In this document: piece after piece, positions 1 through 13,006 of the stretch
How the letters are laid out: every line of letters starts with the position of its first letter
Numbering within the stretch: the stretch's first letter is position 1
Assembly: GCA_015657535.1 (NCBI GenBank)
Contig: JADHZB010000327.1
Span: 1-64,000 of the forward strand
Origin: Nephromyces sp. MM_2019
Taxonomy: Eukaryota > Apicomplexa > Aconoidasida > Nephromycida
Length of the DNA stretch: 64,000 bases
Reading direction: 5' to 3'
Position numbers and translations under genes: made by a program
The notes under the pieces: generated by a model
What the model was told of the DNA's origin: nothing
What the model saw: the letters and a program-made list of their open reading frames with translations, nothing else
The model's database searches: none

Positions 1-64
<64 letters not shown>

Positions 65-92
65 TGTGTGTGTGTATGTGTGTGTGTGTGTG
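1..92. repeat. (TG)n microsatellite at window edge
   Basis: The window opens with a nearly pure TG dinucleotide run, interrupted only by a few TA steps. It is the longest of many TG/CA runs in the first 5 kb. It lacks the regular short unit of a telomere, so I read it as a simple-sequence repeat. Confidence 0.9.
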
Positions 93-575
93 TGTTTGTA
101 GGGAGTGGCCCCTAAGCTTTTAGGTATGGATATGTGTGTGTCTAGTATATGAGGGGTAGGTGTGTTTTTAAGTGTGTGTGTATGTGTCTAAGTATTTCTG
201 TCTGATTGTATGTAAGTATTCAGTAAATTTGAGAATGTGTGTGTTTATGTGTGTGTGTAGTTTTACCTTCAAACTAATTCAATTTAGTTAATACATATAA
301 TAATTACTATTTAAATATATCGATTATAAGGTTACGCACTATACTCGTTTTATCCTACACACACAAATGTCTAAATATATATCCATTATATTTACACACA
401 CATTTTAAAGTATCAAAATAAAAATTGTACACACAATAATAAAATAAATATAAATAATTGATTTTCAAAATAATATTGAGATGTGTGTAACAAATATTAA
501 GCCTATATATAATTTATATATACTATGATTGTAAATATATGTTACACAAATTTGTGTATAGATATCCAATCTTAC

Positions 576-620
<45 letters not shown>

Positions 621-763
621 GAATTTAATTCAATTAAACATACAAATATATTATACATGTGTAGTGTGTGTATAATATGTGAGTAATATATATATCTCAA
701 TACAATATAATTTTCATTATTTATTGCACACACATAACGATTTTGTTGTTTTATTTAATTTTA

Positions 764-797
<34 letters not shown>

Positions 798-1465
798 TTA
801 TCATATTATATATATGCATATTATATATTTATACACGTTTTTATTTGACATGTGTATACGTGTGTGTGGGTGTAAATATATATATGTGTGTGTGTGTTTG
901 ATTATAGAAAGAATCACCATAACAAAGCCATTAATTATAATTCATGTAAATTCACACACACTTTTTGTATAGATTTTTACACACACATACATAGATATAA
1001 TATTTGTGTGTGTGTGTATATATTTGATGATTCAAATTTCATAATGTTTTAATTATAGCGAAATTACCTTAAAGTTAACTATATATATTAATTGTGTGTA
1101 TTAATTATGTGTGTAAAATATATATATATATTATGTAGAGTTTGTGTGTGTAAATAAGAGTATCATATTTCTTTATTAAATGTGTATTATAATTCTTAAA
1201 TGATATTGAATACCTCAATTTCTTTTTGATTTGAAATGTGTGTGTGTAAATAATTAAAGATAAAATGTGTGTGTGTGTAAATAATTAAAGATAAAATGTG
1301 TGTGTGTGTAAATAATTAGATATAAAATGTGTGTGTGTGTGTATAATTAGATATAAAATGCGTATATGTGTCAATAATTAGAGATAAAATGTGTGTGTAT
1401 GTAAATAATTAGAGATAAAATGTGTGTGTGTGTCAATAATTAGAGTTAAAGGGTGTGTGTAAATA
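93..1465. other. Non-coding TG/AT-rich stretch
   Basis: This is the region 3' of the minus-strand isomerase gene. It holds short TG, CA and TA runs, including an (AT)n run near 585-614, and no open frame with coding character. The apparent reading frame around 679-972 is made of CA/TG repeat translation and is not believed. Confidence 0.6.
1236..1455. repeat. Degenerate tandem repeat, about 30-bp unit
   Basis: About seven imperfect copies of a unit reading roughly AAATGTGTGTGTG followed by TAAATAATTA(A/G)AGAT. The TG tract length varies between copies. It sits just beyond the stop codon of the isomerase gene. Confidence 0.8.
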
Positions 1466-1628
1466 TTAATGTTTAGTGTGTGTATGTACTTCAATATTGC
1501 CATCTAATTTTGCAATAATACAGTGTGTAGCCATACCTATAAAAAATCCATGTTCAACCACACCCGTCATCTGAAGTAAAAATAAAAATTTTACACACAC
1601 ATTTATATATAATTGTATAGGTTATAAA

Positions 1629-1668
<40 letters not shown>

Positions 1669-3823
1669 ATGTATTTGTATATGTGTATGTGTATGTATGT
1701 GTATATGTATAAACAGATATATATAAACAGATATATATAAACAGATATATATAAACAGATATATATAAACAACATATGTGTATATATATATATATATAAA
1801 CAAAATGTGTGTATGTATAAAGAGCATGTGTGTGTGTATATATAAACAGCATGTGTGTGTGTATATATAAACAACATATATATATATGTATATATGTATA
1901 ATAACAACATGTGTGTGTATATATATAAATGTGTGTACCTTTTTTAATTCTTGAGAAACCTTTGTAGCATCTGCAATATTGTTAGATGGATACACATCAA
2001 TTATATAATTTTGATTATCAGTTAAAAATGGTTTATCTCCCTCTAATCGTAATTTACAATTTCCCTCATGAAAATCATCCAATTTTTCGATTTTGGTTGA
2101 AATGTGTGTTGACCCAAAACAATTTACTTCAATAGGTATACCCCCAGTTTGACCAAATGAATTAACCATCTTACTCTCATCAACCATCTGATATATATAT
2201 ATGTATATATATATCAGATGGTTGAGTGTGTGTAGTGATTATATATATATATATAAATATATGGGGAAAGTATGTGTGTGGTGTGTGTGTTAGGGTGTTG
2301 GGTTTGTTGTGAATGATTGGTTTAGTATTGGGGTTATATAGATCTGTGTGTGTGTGATCTATATAAATGTGATTGTGATGTGTGTGTGTGACATATATAA
2401 ATGTGTATGTGACATATATAAATGTGTATGTGACATATGTAAATGTGTATGTGACATATATAAATGTGTGTGTGACATATATAAATGTGTGTGTGACATA
2501 TATAAATGTGTGTGTGACATATATAAATGTGTATGTGACATATATAAATATGTATGTGACATATATAAATATGTGTGTGTGTAACATACCACAACAAATG
2601 TGTGTGCACACTCTTCAACCATTTTTTCCCTTAATAAGGCCCCCCCTCTACCCTTTAATAATTGAAATGAATTCAAAATAACTTCATCTGCACCATCAAG
2701 GGCCACATCAATAATATTATTTTCTGCAAGTGTAGTGAGTGGTATACCCAATGATTTGGCCTGTAAGTACAGATTATATATGGGCATGAGCTTTACATAC
2801 TACGTATATAACATATCATATATACACATTATATATACTTAATAGCTATACAAATTATTAATTAGCTATGAAAGATCTAAGTCATTCATCATTGTATGTA
2901 AACACAGTTGTTTGTTATACAAAACACACAGTACACACATTATATACACACACAATACACAATACACATACAGTATCCACATACACAATACATGCTATAC
3001 ACACACAATACACACACAATAAACACATAATACACACACAATAAACACATAATACACAAACAACACACACACAACACACACACAACACACACACAATACA
3101 CACATGATACACACACAATACACACATGATACACATATAACACACACATAATACATTAACAACGCTCACAATACACACACAACACACACACAACACACGA
3201 GCAACAAACACACACATACAATACAAACCTAATACCCACATTAAATACATGTGTGTGGCTATATATATATGTGTGTGTAAACCTGTTTTTCAGTTTCTAA
3301 ACTTGTTGGGATAGCCTTAATATTTTCTAATTGGCCACTCTTTAATTTCTGGCCAATTCGTTCAATGGCCTGATTGGATGTTCTGCCTGTGCCTAGCCCA
3401 ATAATTGAGTTACTCTTAACAAAATTATCAACGGCATAATGGGCCTATACACACACATAAATATATGTGTGTGTGTAGGCTAAAAGTGAGTGTAAAAATG
3501 TGTTGTAAATTATTGGGGGGAGGGGGGGGGTGGAAATATGTATATTACTTAAATAAACTCCATAGATCGAATTATTATATATATAACCATAATTATAGTT
3601 ATGTTTATCTATATATATGTGTGTGTGTATGTGTTTTCTAATTGGATGTGTATATATGTGTGTGTTATAAACGGTGACACACACAAAGCTTTGGTAATAT
3701 TCTCATTGAGTTTCATGTGAAATTTTAATATTTCGTTAATACACACAATAATTAGAAGGGTGTGTGTGATGTATAATTTACCGCAGTTTTACGGGCTGTG
3801 GCAAGGGCGTCTTCAGAGCTCAT
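1466..3823 (-). CDS. RPIA: Ribose-5-phosphate isomerase A
   Basis: This enzyme interconverts ribose-5-phosphate and ribulose-5-phosphate in the pentose phosphate pathway, in the cytosol. Five exons were read on the minus strand: 3782-3823, 3283-3444, 2590-2760, 1939-2187 and 1466-1570, giving 242 residues, the usual length of the RpiA family. All four junctions are phase 0 with GT-AG ends. Family motifs are intact: GLGTGRTSNQAIERIG near the N-terminus, the catalytic ALDGADEV loop, KGRGGALLREKMVEE, VDESKMV, and TGVVEHGFFIGMA near the C-terminus. The ATG is the first one at the head of a short first exon. The four introns (337, 522, 402 and 368 nt) are packed with TG/CA and TA repeats, including a 21-bp tandem array, while the exons are clean. 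Identity is secure; the short C-terminal end is less conserved. Confidence 0.93.
2180..2225. repeat. Near-perfect 46-bp inverted repeat over a splice acceptor
   Basis: Arms of about 22 bp (TCAACCATCTG, a TA run, then CAGATGGTTGA) match with one central mismatch. The left arm covers the first bases of isomerase exon 4 and its acceptor AG at 2188-2189. In the transcript it would fold into a long hairpin holding the 3' splice site. Confidence 0.85.
2387..2580. repeat. 21-bp minisatellite inside isomerase intron 3
   Basis: About nine copies of a 21-bp unit close to ACATATATAAATGTGTATGTG. Because the unit is a multiple of three and lacks stops in several frames, it produces long spurious open frames on both strands. 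Confidence 0.9.
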
Positions 3824-5112
3824 TGTGTGTGAAATATTTGAATCAGAAATTAGTTGATGATAAAGGTTTTATTAATACACACACATACATATAAATATAT
3901 ATATATATAAGTATAAGTTTAGATAGTTTTGAACTGAAATAGTTGGTTGATTTTACACAATCCAAAAAATCAGAAAACAAAATTGGCCCATAAAGTATAT
4001 ATATATATATAATTCAGGACATGGTTTTCAAATAATTGTTGTACATGGTAAATCATCAAATGTGTGTGTTCGTCAGGTGTGTGTGTAATCTGTGTGTGTT
4101 TGTAATCTCTGTGTGTGTAATTTGTGTGTGTTTGTAATCTCTGTGTGTGTAGTCTGTGTGTATAATGTATGTGTTTGATGTGTGTGAATTATATGTGTGT
4201 ATGTGTAATAATGAGATGCTAGTTTATGAATGTAACGCATGTTTGTACTAAAAAAATGTTCATGGTTGAATGTTGAGATGTGTGTATGAATAAAATGTGT
4301 GTGTGTAGGATATGTATGTCAATGAGTGTGGGTGTGTATATAAATAAGTTTGAGTTTGTGTAAATGAGTTTGAGTGCATGTGAATGAGTTAAGTATGTAA
4401 GGAAATGTTTATGTGTGTGAAAATGAATTTGTATGTGTGTGAATTAAGTATAAATTTGAAAATGAGATATTTGTGTATCGTGAGTTTATGTATGTGTTAT
4501 TTAAGAATCTAGTTCAATAGTATTTATATATCACATTAAATTTAGAATAGCACACACACATGTTTAGAATTGCTAATTTAGCTCGGAATTTTTTTAAAAA
4601 TTATACAATTCGTCAAATCATTTTATTTTATTACATATATGTTTCAAACTCATCAAAGTTATATTAAATGATTTTGAGATATATATCAATGTGAGTGTAA
4701 ATTTATTGAATTTTTTTTAAGCATATACATTTTATAACCAAATATATAGTAATATGTTAAAATTATAAGTCTACACAAAAAATATGTGCTTGTTTAAATT
4801 AAGTAAATTTATATATATATATATTTATATATCTAGACAAAATCTCCTATTTATTTTAAGTTAAACATTTCTTGTGCTTGTGTTTTTGTATATGTGTGTG
4901 TTAGTGTAATCTGTATATGTTCTTGTGTATGTGTGTTTATGTGATTTGTGTATGTCTATATACAATATGTGTGTTAATGTAACTGTGTATGTGTGAGTAT
5001 ATAATTGTGTGTGTATAAAATTTGCTTGCATGGAAAGAATTGTGTGTGTTTAAATACCATATATATATATATATGTTAAGTCTGTGAGTGTAAAAAAGTG
5101 TTAAGAATGAAT
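3824..5112. other. Non-coding TG-rich intergenic region
   Basis: The stretch between the isomerase start and the 3' end of the next minus-strand gene. It contains many short TGTGTG motifs on the plus strand, a repeated TCTGTGTGTGTTTGTAATC-like element near 4089-4160, and (TA)n runs. I see no gene in it. Confidence 0.6.
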
Positions 5113-8100
5113 TCAGAAAAGTTCAATTCCTTTAGGTATTGACAGAGTTGATAAAAAATTAATAATGAGTTGAATAGATGGGTCTAGTGGGTCTAATAGT
5201 TTAATAGTGGATACCTCAGTTATTAAATCTGAGATATGTTGATTGTTTGTAGATTCTAGGTAATTCATATCCAAGTGTGTAAAACATCTCATAAATAGTG
5301 AATGGAATTGATGATCATTCATTATACACGTATCGATAAAGTCATTTTGAGTATGTTTGAGTTGTTTAACTTGCTTTAGAGCTTTGAGTAGTATAATCCA
5401 ATGAGAGATATCAAGTGTGTAACCTTCCCATTGATTGAAATAGTTTGCTAATTCAATTATTTTCGATGTAAATCTCAGCTGATATCTAGTTGTGTGATCT
5501 TTCTCTATACCATAAATCAAATTTTCTAGTATAACAAATAATTGTGATGTGTTTATAAGTTTTTCTCGTGTGTTTAGTAACATTTCCTTGATAAATGTGT
5601 GTGAGATAAGATCAACATAATTCACACAAGTTTCTAAATCGATCGGGTATTGTTTGAGTATCCTTGAATATTCTTCAAAATATTCTAATATTTGTAACCT
5701 ATTATCTATATGATTATAGTGTGTAGAAACTATACCAACATTTAACTTGGAAAATTGGTTATATGCATAATTATTTAGATTAAGTAAACTCTTCATATAT
5801 GAATGTAAGAGATAAAATAATGTGTGTATTGTACTTAAATTTGTGGTAGATGATAAAAGAGTATTTATATTTTTTAAAGGGAGGTATAGATTATCAAACA
5901 GTGAGGTTTTATATATAGATTCAACTCTATTTGATGTGTGTGATCTATCAGATTCGCTCATGGAACTGAATTCAGAAATTTGCGGTAAATTCTTAATATT
6001 CAAATTTACTTTCTTATCTCTTTGATAGTATAGACGAGTCATTTTATAAATCATGTGAGCTTCATTATTCAGCTTATTTGAACGTATCAAAGAAAACTTG
6101 GGTGTAACATATAAACCATCATCTATCAAAGTATTATTCCGACAGCTTAATAGACTACCTCCAAATGGTAAAATTTTGTAAGGTGTTAGGAAAACTTGTC
6201 TCAACTTACTCCACTTTTGATAGTTTCGTGAAACATTTTCAATACTTCTTTGACCACTATAAAACATTCTTTTCTTAAGCCGCTTAAGTGTAGAATTGTA
6301 TGAATTAAAAAGATTAGATAAATGTGTTGTTTTAACTGAAATGGGTGTCCGTTTAATACGTTTAGCTTGATCTATAGATCTCGTTAAATCGGATGCTTTT
6401 AATAGGTCTTCTCTAGGTTGAGTTGTACCAATAATCTCAGGATATTTACCAACTATTGAACGTTTGGGTGCAAAAGCATTCACTTTATGTACGAGTTTTG
6501 ATTTCTTTCGAAAATGAGAGTTTTGCTCAGTTCGAGTAATACCTGTTTTGGGTAGAGATTTTAGAGATTTTTTCGAAAAATTCTTATCAGAAGAATCGTC
6601 CAATGAAGCTTCAAGTTGTTCAAGTGCTAATAATTGATCACTATGAAGTAAGAAATTGTCTATAGAATTTTCTAACAAAATTTCATTTCGTTTAGGTGTA
6701 TCTTTATTCATTTTGATCTCATTAGATTCAGGGACTGCAACCTTATCCTTGACGATTTCTTCTTTGATAATCTGATAATCTGGAAGATGGCTGATACGTG
6801 TGTAGGTAAGATCACTAGTTTTGGGATGTACATTGTGTCTATAAGGTGATACAAGGGTATCAAAATCTCTAGTGTCCTGTAATTGAGATAAAGTCAACTC
6901 AACTTTCTGAGTCGTACTTGTAATTATATTTTCTAGTATTCCTTTCTTCATATGAAACCCAAAATGTTGATAATACCCAAAAATTGATAATACAATGTCA
7001 TTGGAATTTAATGAGCCTTGATATCTAAAATTTATGTTATCCAGGTTTATGATATTGATGGTGTTGTCAGAATTTGAATTTTCTAGATATTTAGGATTGT
7101 CAATCTTTATAGCCATTTGGTTGGTATCTAAAAGAAGTGTGGTGTTTTTATCTTCCCCTGGAAAATTAAATTTGAGAGAGGTTGAGATTATGAAACAAAA
7201 TTAGCGGAAATAAGTTGATTAACCTTGTGGTAGGTATAATTTCTTTATTAAAGATTGTGGCAAGCTTTCATCATCGTAATGGAGATATCTCATGGATTGA
7301 AGGATAGACCTGAGCTGAATTAAAAAGGATAAGTAATAAATTTTGAGTAAATAAAAATAAAGGCCATAAGAAACCTGAATGGAGCTGATATGCTCAATCC
7401 TCTTTAGAGCTTCTACATGCTGTGATATAAGTCGTGTGTTCCGTATAGAAAATATTTCTTGGAGCCTAAAAGTGTTTAAGTTGTGAGCAGTAACAGTTAT
7501 ATGCTCGAACGAATTATTCTACTTACTTTAGTAATAATGCAATATCAGCGGCTTTTAGTGGGCAATGTGGTAAATTTAAATACGCTTCGAGCAACTGAGA
7601 AAGTCAAATTTGGTGAGGATTGATGGAACATTTACTTATGCTTAATCACATATATTTGTTCTTATATAAGCTCTCAAAAGATAGTCAAAAATTTAAATAA
7701 AAGAACAAACTTGTATAAAGGATAGAGGAAAGGGATGAGGCTTCAGACGGATAGTTATAGTAGTAAGTTTCATCAGAGAGTTATGTGGAATGGAGCTAAT
7801 CCTCTTGTTGAAGATATTACAGATTTGATTGAAAAACTCACTGTAATTATGTTTAGTTAAATTATACCAATGTGAAATACTAAAATAATAAAAAAGTTAG
7901 AACTAACGATCTCTCGTGTGTAGTGGGTAATTCAGCTGTTAAGTTTGGAATTAGCTTGGCTAGTGTAATTAATTCCCGATGGTTGAGATATCCAAGATTC
8001 CTTCTAACAATGTCGAAAGATTTGTTGAAAAGGTTGTAATAGCTGTTTTCCAATTGAAAGTTTACCTAGGGTAAATTTTTTCATAATTTATACACGAAGT

Positions 8101-8799
8101 TCCTCAAAGACTTTCAAGCTTAACACTCACCAAAAACTGTAAGAGGTAAAGCACGTCATTGAACTTCCAATGATCTATGTTAGTTATCTTCGATTCCAAA
8201 AAGTGATGAAAATGTCTTGGTGAAGGACGAAATCTGGTTTTGATAAGATGTATTGTTTATAAAATCAAGAATTAATTACTTTGAAGATAGGCTTCATGAG
8301 TGTATTTACCATACCTGAGCATGCTTAATGATCTCAGCACAGGGATAAGTATCTTAGGTTCATATGGCACGTAATAGTGTTTCCATAATAAAGCTTCAAG
8401 AAGCCCCTGAAGTAAGAAAGGGTGGCGAAACCCAATTAAAGCACATGAATATATAAAGTCAGAGATTTCAGAGCTCGAAATTGAAAACAATCCTCTCATA
8501 ACGCTTTTTCCAACGGTATTCCATGCCTCAAGATTACGAATTCTAGCTTTAGCAAGGTGAGCTGAATGTATAATTGCATTTTGAGGATGTTGCTGGGTTG
8601 TCTGGTCGTGATTTGACCTTGGGATATATGCTAATTCCTCCCTTTGCTTGGTAGCTTGAGCTCCAAGAGCTGCTATGCTCCCTGATTTAAAGCATGAAAG
8701 ACTCACATTTCTTGAAAGGTTTAGACCGTTTCTGTTAAGTCTTGCCACTGAGTTGTTTAGCCGGGATTCTATGGGGCTGAGATGCCTTAGCTGATACAT
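5113..8799 (-). CDS. Large unrecognised protein, probably mitochondrial helical repeat
   Basis: Eight exons read in one continuous frame: 8315-8799, 8131-8233, 7908-8065, 7711-7879, 7527-7594, 7375-7465, 7224-7314 and 5113-7157, about 1069 residues. The N-terminus begins MYQLRHLSPIESRLNN and is rich in Arg, Ser, Leu and Asn with few acids, as in mitochondrial presequences. Residues of about 100-400 are Leu-rich amphipathic helices with recurring patterns such as LITLAKLIPNL and LRSILQSMRYLHY. This resembles the heptatricopeptide/RAP-type organellar RNA-binding proteins that are numerous in Apicomplexa, but I do not see a convincing C-terminal RAP domain. The last exon (about 680 residues) is Asn/Ser/Lys-rich and unrecognised. 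The start is the first ATG after an in-frame AG; an additional 5' exon is possible. Function is inferred only from general pattern. Confidence 0.7.
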
Positions 8800-11704
8800 T
8801 AAATCAGTCCTGCACAAGTAACTGCTTGATATGCCTTATACTACTTACGAAAAATTTGGCTTATTGGATGGGCTAAAAATCAATTGTTAAATGATGCCTT
8901 GTTTCTTCAGTAGGCATGATTATAACCCATAACATTTAATCATTAAAGAGCTAAAATAAAGCATTGGTGGTGCTAAAAAATTATTCCTACTTAATTTTTA
9001 ACACTTCAATTGCTAGTTTAATTTAGTTGTCACTCTCTAAGACATTTTTGAATACAAGATCACAATTTTAGTTTTAACATTTCGTAATTTATTGCTACTA
9101 GTTAAAGCATCTTAGTCTTGTTTTATATGGAATTTTACTCTATACCCGCTTAGTAAGGTTATCATTGCAGTAGTTTTATAATTTTTATCGTTAGGTGTAT
9201 AGGGACTATTAAAATGTTTGAGTTTTTTTCTAATGCCGTTTCATTTTTTCAATATTGAGGATTTTTTATCAACTAGAATATTTTAATCTGTTGTAATCAT
9301 TCGAATTTGTATTCCTAAGGTTTAGTATTTTGTAAAGCAACAAGATAAAGGTGCTCATCAAATCTAATTTAATTAATTTAATGTTTTACAATCTTATTAT
9401 TTATGTGATTAATTTAAGACATGTTTCTCCTAAGGATAGTAAATAACAGAAAAAGCTTAAGAGGTGCCTAAGTAATTGTGATTTCATATGATTCCTTAGA
9501 ATTTGCAATGTTGTTATAAAGGTGTAAATAGTGAATTAATAGTTGTTTCATTAATGAATTTAATCATTTTCGTAAGGAATTATACACGACAAGGAATTAA
9601 TATTGCTTAAAGTAAAGTAAGTTTTGAATTGTAATTTTATCACAAGTTTCATAGTCATATTAAGATAAGTTTATAAATGGTTAAATTGTCTATTGTTTAC
9701 ATAATTTATGTGAAAAATTAAGTAATTTGTGGTGAAAATAAGTCCATACGTTAAAAATATTTTGTACTAAAAGACAAGTAAGTAAAAGGATTTTTTTCCT
9801 AGTCTGTCAATCATTAGGAGATGTAATTTGTACTCAAAACCAAAATAAAATATAAACTTGTATAATTATTGAGTGGAAAGTACTATTTCAGAGTTTTATA
9901 ATTTTATATGACTGAGGGAGGGAGTCCAAAATTGATCCTTAAATAACTTGATATGTAGTGCTTATTAGTCTCTGTCCCAATAATTTGGTGAAATGGTATG
10001 CATTATAAACTCAATAATTATTTGTTATTTATAACTTCTTAATGAAAAGTGTCTAATATGATACATCTGGAAAATATTCAATTTTTTATCAATCATAAAG
10101 TGGCAAAATTTCGACTTTATTTTCGAATTATAAAATAAGTATATGTAATGTGATCAATTGCGGGTAACGGAAATACTTTAGAATGGCTACAAAAAGCATG
10201 TTATATCTTGTTGAAAAGCAAAATTATGTATGTATTGTTGAGTTTTAATCACAATAGTAAAAAGCATCTTCAAAATATAGATTTTCTATTTGTGATGCAA
10301 ATTTTGCTGGAAATCACAGCTTTAAGGCAGAAGAATTTGAAAATATTCAATATTCAAAATTCGAATTGGAGCAAAGAGTTGATATGTCAACTATAAAGAT
10401 TATTTCCTGATTTTGATTTCTTGTAAGAATTTATCTTTTTGTTTTTATGTAGATCATAATATACACAGTTCATATAAATAATAGACTGATTAACAATTCA
10501 CGTCATATGATATGTTATATGTCATACATACGAAATTTGACTATTATGATCCTTATCTTTCTTAAGAGCAAAAGGTCCTATGTTTATTGCCTTAAAGTTG
10601 AAGGAGTATAATATAAAAACATTTGAATTGGTAAAATGTGTTGCAAGTAATCAACTAGTAATGAAATTTTATAAATACAATTTATCTAAATAGTCTAATT
10701 AAGGTACGTATATATCATATATTATGAATTGAAAAGGAAAATACGATAATATTTAGTACACAAAGTGTTTGTTTTAAATACTCAGATCAGGTATATAATC
10801 TCTTCTCTTTTGAAAGCTTTCAATATTTCAGCTAAGAAGTGGGTTTGTGCTTGTAAGCTATCATTTTCAAAAGTAATATAAAGAGTTGTTGTAAGCTGCT
10901 ACAAAAACATAAATTCAAATGAATAAGTTTATTGTAAATGATGAATTATCCAACAAGGCTATTTCAAATTGATATCCAAAATTGAACTATATTGCTACAC
11001 ATTCCAAACAAGCTAAAAACTTAAAATTCCAAGGTGGCAACAATTTATCAAACACATATATCACTTAAATCTGGTAAATCAGTATCTAAACTAGTATATT
11101 ATTAAATTTTTAATTAATATCAACATACAAAATTGTACACACATATAGATAAATACTTATCAATAAATACTTAGAGCTTCTTAGTTTCTTTGGTGATTAA
11201 TATCTGAATATTTGTGCACTAAACATATAAAGGCTAAAATATAATGCTTTACCCAACTTTATTTTTTAAGCATAACCGATTTTATTCTCCTATTTCCTAT
11301 TTAAGTCAGCTTGGTGATTTAAATCATTCTTAAAGAGTTAATTTAAAATTGTATATACACTTTTATTATTTTAATTTCCCAAACATACAGAAACTCTCTA
11401 AATAATCTTATTATTTATTTTTATTTTTGATTTATAGGATATTTTAAATTCCAAATTTTATACTCCTCTTTCTCTAATAATTAAGAAAAAAATCTCAATT
11501 ACAAAAAAAAGTTATTTGATTAATGAATCAATTTCTTTAGACACATCTTGCTGCCTCCTCTTCTCTTTCAGCCAATACAATAAGGTTAGACAAAACTACA
11601 TATTTCTCTTAATGCAAATAAATAAGATGTCAATTGAAAACACTTTGCCAAGAAATTATATAAGGTTTTAAGTGTACAAATGTTTAAAAGTCAAGAGACA
11701 AGAA
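8800..11704. other. Non-coding AT-rich region, 2.9 kb
   Basis: I find no splice-linked coding series here. A 62-codon open frame near 10208-10396 has no coding bias or recognisable product. The stretch is probably 5' flank of the large minus gene plus 3' flank of the next one, but a gene with very short exons could be missed. Confidence 0.45.
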
Positions 11705-12868
11705 TTACAAAGTCTTTGCTTCTTTCGTCTCCACTGTATCTAGCTCAACCACCTTGTACGCATAAAACATATCTCTTTTACAAAACTCTGTGTAATTTCG
11801 TTTCTTATTCGCATTATCAATCTTAATCAAGATAGATGAATGAATTTATACAGCCACTAGAAGTCACCACTCACTACTAATCTTATAACAACCCTTAGAA
11901 TCTTTAAGACTACTAAATAGAGATCATATGTTTGAAATCCATAATATTTATTAAATGAAAGGCATAAAATTGATTATTGGTTATATAGTTTCTTTCAGTA
12001 CTCTTATTTTTCCCATTCTATATATTTGCCTTACCATACAGTTGACTTTTACTTTATTTATTTCTCAGTAACGAATATATTCGAATTGGACGTTACATTA
12101 GCATTCAAAGATTAATGACTGATATCCTTTATTTAACACGAAAAAGCTGAATCATTTATAGCTGTAATATCTACACCTGAATAGCATTCATAAAAAGGAC
12201 TTTTCCAAGGAATTTACCTATATAATGGTGACAAGTTACTCTTTGATGGGAAAAACGATTCTTTCATTCTGCAAATCTACCAAAGTTAGCGTTGGATACA
12301 CATCTCCTCCCATTTTCGGCCCAAATAGCCAAACCCTCTTGACCCATAGCCCCTAGCTTAACTTTTATATCAAATTTTTCCAAGGTAAAATTACTTATTG
12401 ATAATTGAATACTTTCACTCACTATGTGTCTAGGTTTATAAGCTTTGCATAATCCTCTTTTTATTCAGAACAAAAGTAAATTGTGACAATAAGAACAAAA
12501 ACTTCACAAAATAATTTTAAGGGGAGATGTAAAACCTCATATTCTCAACAGTGCGTAGAATCGCACCTTCGTGCAGCATATTTCCTTCCCTACGCATTTG
12601 AAACTTACTGTTTAATATTTAAATGTAATTCTAAGATCTTATCACAGCTCTTTCGAGGACGATCTGATATCGATTTTTTTAAAAGAGTGATGTTCAAGAA
12701 CAATTCAACAACTTATTCAATGCTAAGTATTTTCTCAACTACAACAGTTAAAATAAATCTCTATTAATATTGACTCCCACTTATAAACAGATCTAGGCAA
12801 CAAATGAATATTTGACCATTCTATCACCACCAAATTACTCTTGTATATGTTCGAACGTTTCTGAACAT
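11705..12868 (-). CDS. Small mitochondrial-type protein with two alternative last exons
   Basis: I do not recognise the family. Exons in phase: 12839-12868, 12702-12738, 12609-12663, 12281-12456 and 12177-12217, then either 11913-12017 or 11705-11821. The two endings give 147 or 151 residues. The start MFRNVRTYTRLRKYLALNKL is basic, hydroxylated and free of acids, a typical mitochondrial presequence. The core includes FDIKVKLGAMGQEGLAIWAE and NGRRCVSNANFGGKF, a well-conserved-looking beta-rich segment with no stop in about 100 codons. Both candidate last exons begin in phase 0 and have their own stop, and they resemble each other (RNY followed by FYA with an aromatic). The gene starts 138 bp from the divergent phosphatase gene. 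The splice model is by eye and each exon is short, so confidence is moderate. Confidence 0.6.
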
Positions 12869-13006
12869 AAGAAATTTAACTAAATTAATTTTAGGGTTCT
12901 TTGACACCAAAGTATATGATTAAGAAAGTTATTAATTTATTTGACGATTTTACTTTTAAGAATTCAGCATAATAAAGCACTACATAATATAGATTTGAAG
13001 AAAAAA
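12869..13006. promoter_or_regulatory. Shared divergent intergenic region, 138 bp
   Basis: This short AT-rich spacer separates the ATG codons of two divergently oriented genes, so both core promoters and 5' UTRs must lie in or very near it. I see no specific motif that I can name. Confidence 0.35.

Noticed and set aside
1..92. Telomere at the left edge
   Set aside because: The run is plain (TG)n with TA interruptions and similar runs recur internally; no telomeric unit such as TTTAGGG is present.
2180..2787. Several long overlapping frames of 78-143 codons on both strands, some starting within the isomerase
   Set aside because: They are translations of the 21-bp intron minisatellite (repeats of CHTHIYI or CVCDIYK type); the true exons splice across it.
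12483..12767. 94-codon plus-strand frame
   Set aside because: It lies opposite the exons and introns of the minus-strand mitochondrial-type gene, lacks an ATG start and has no family signature.
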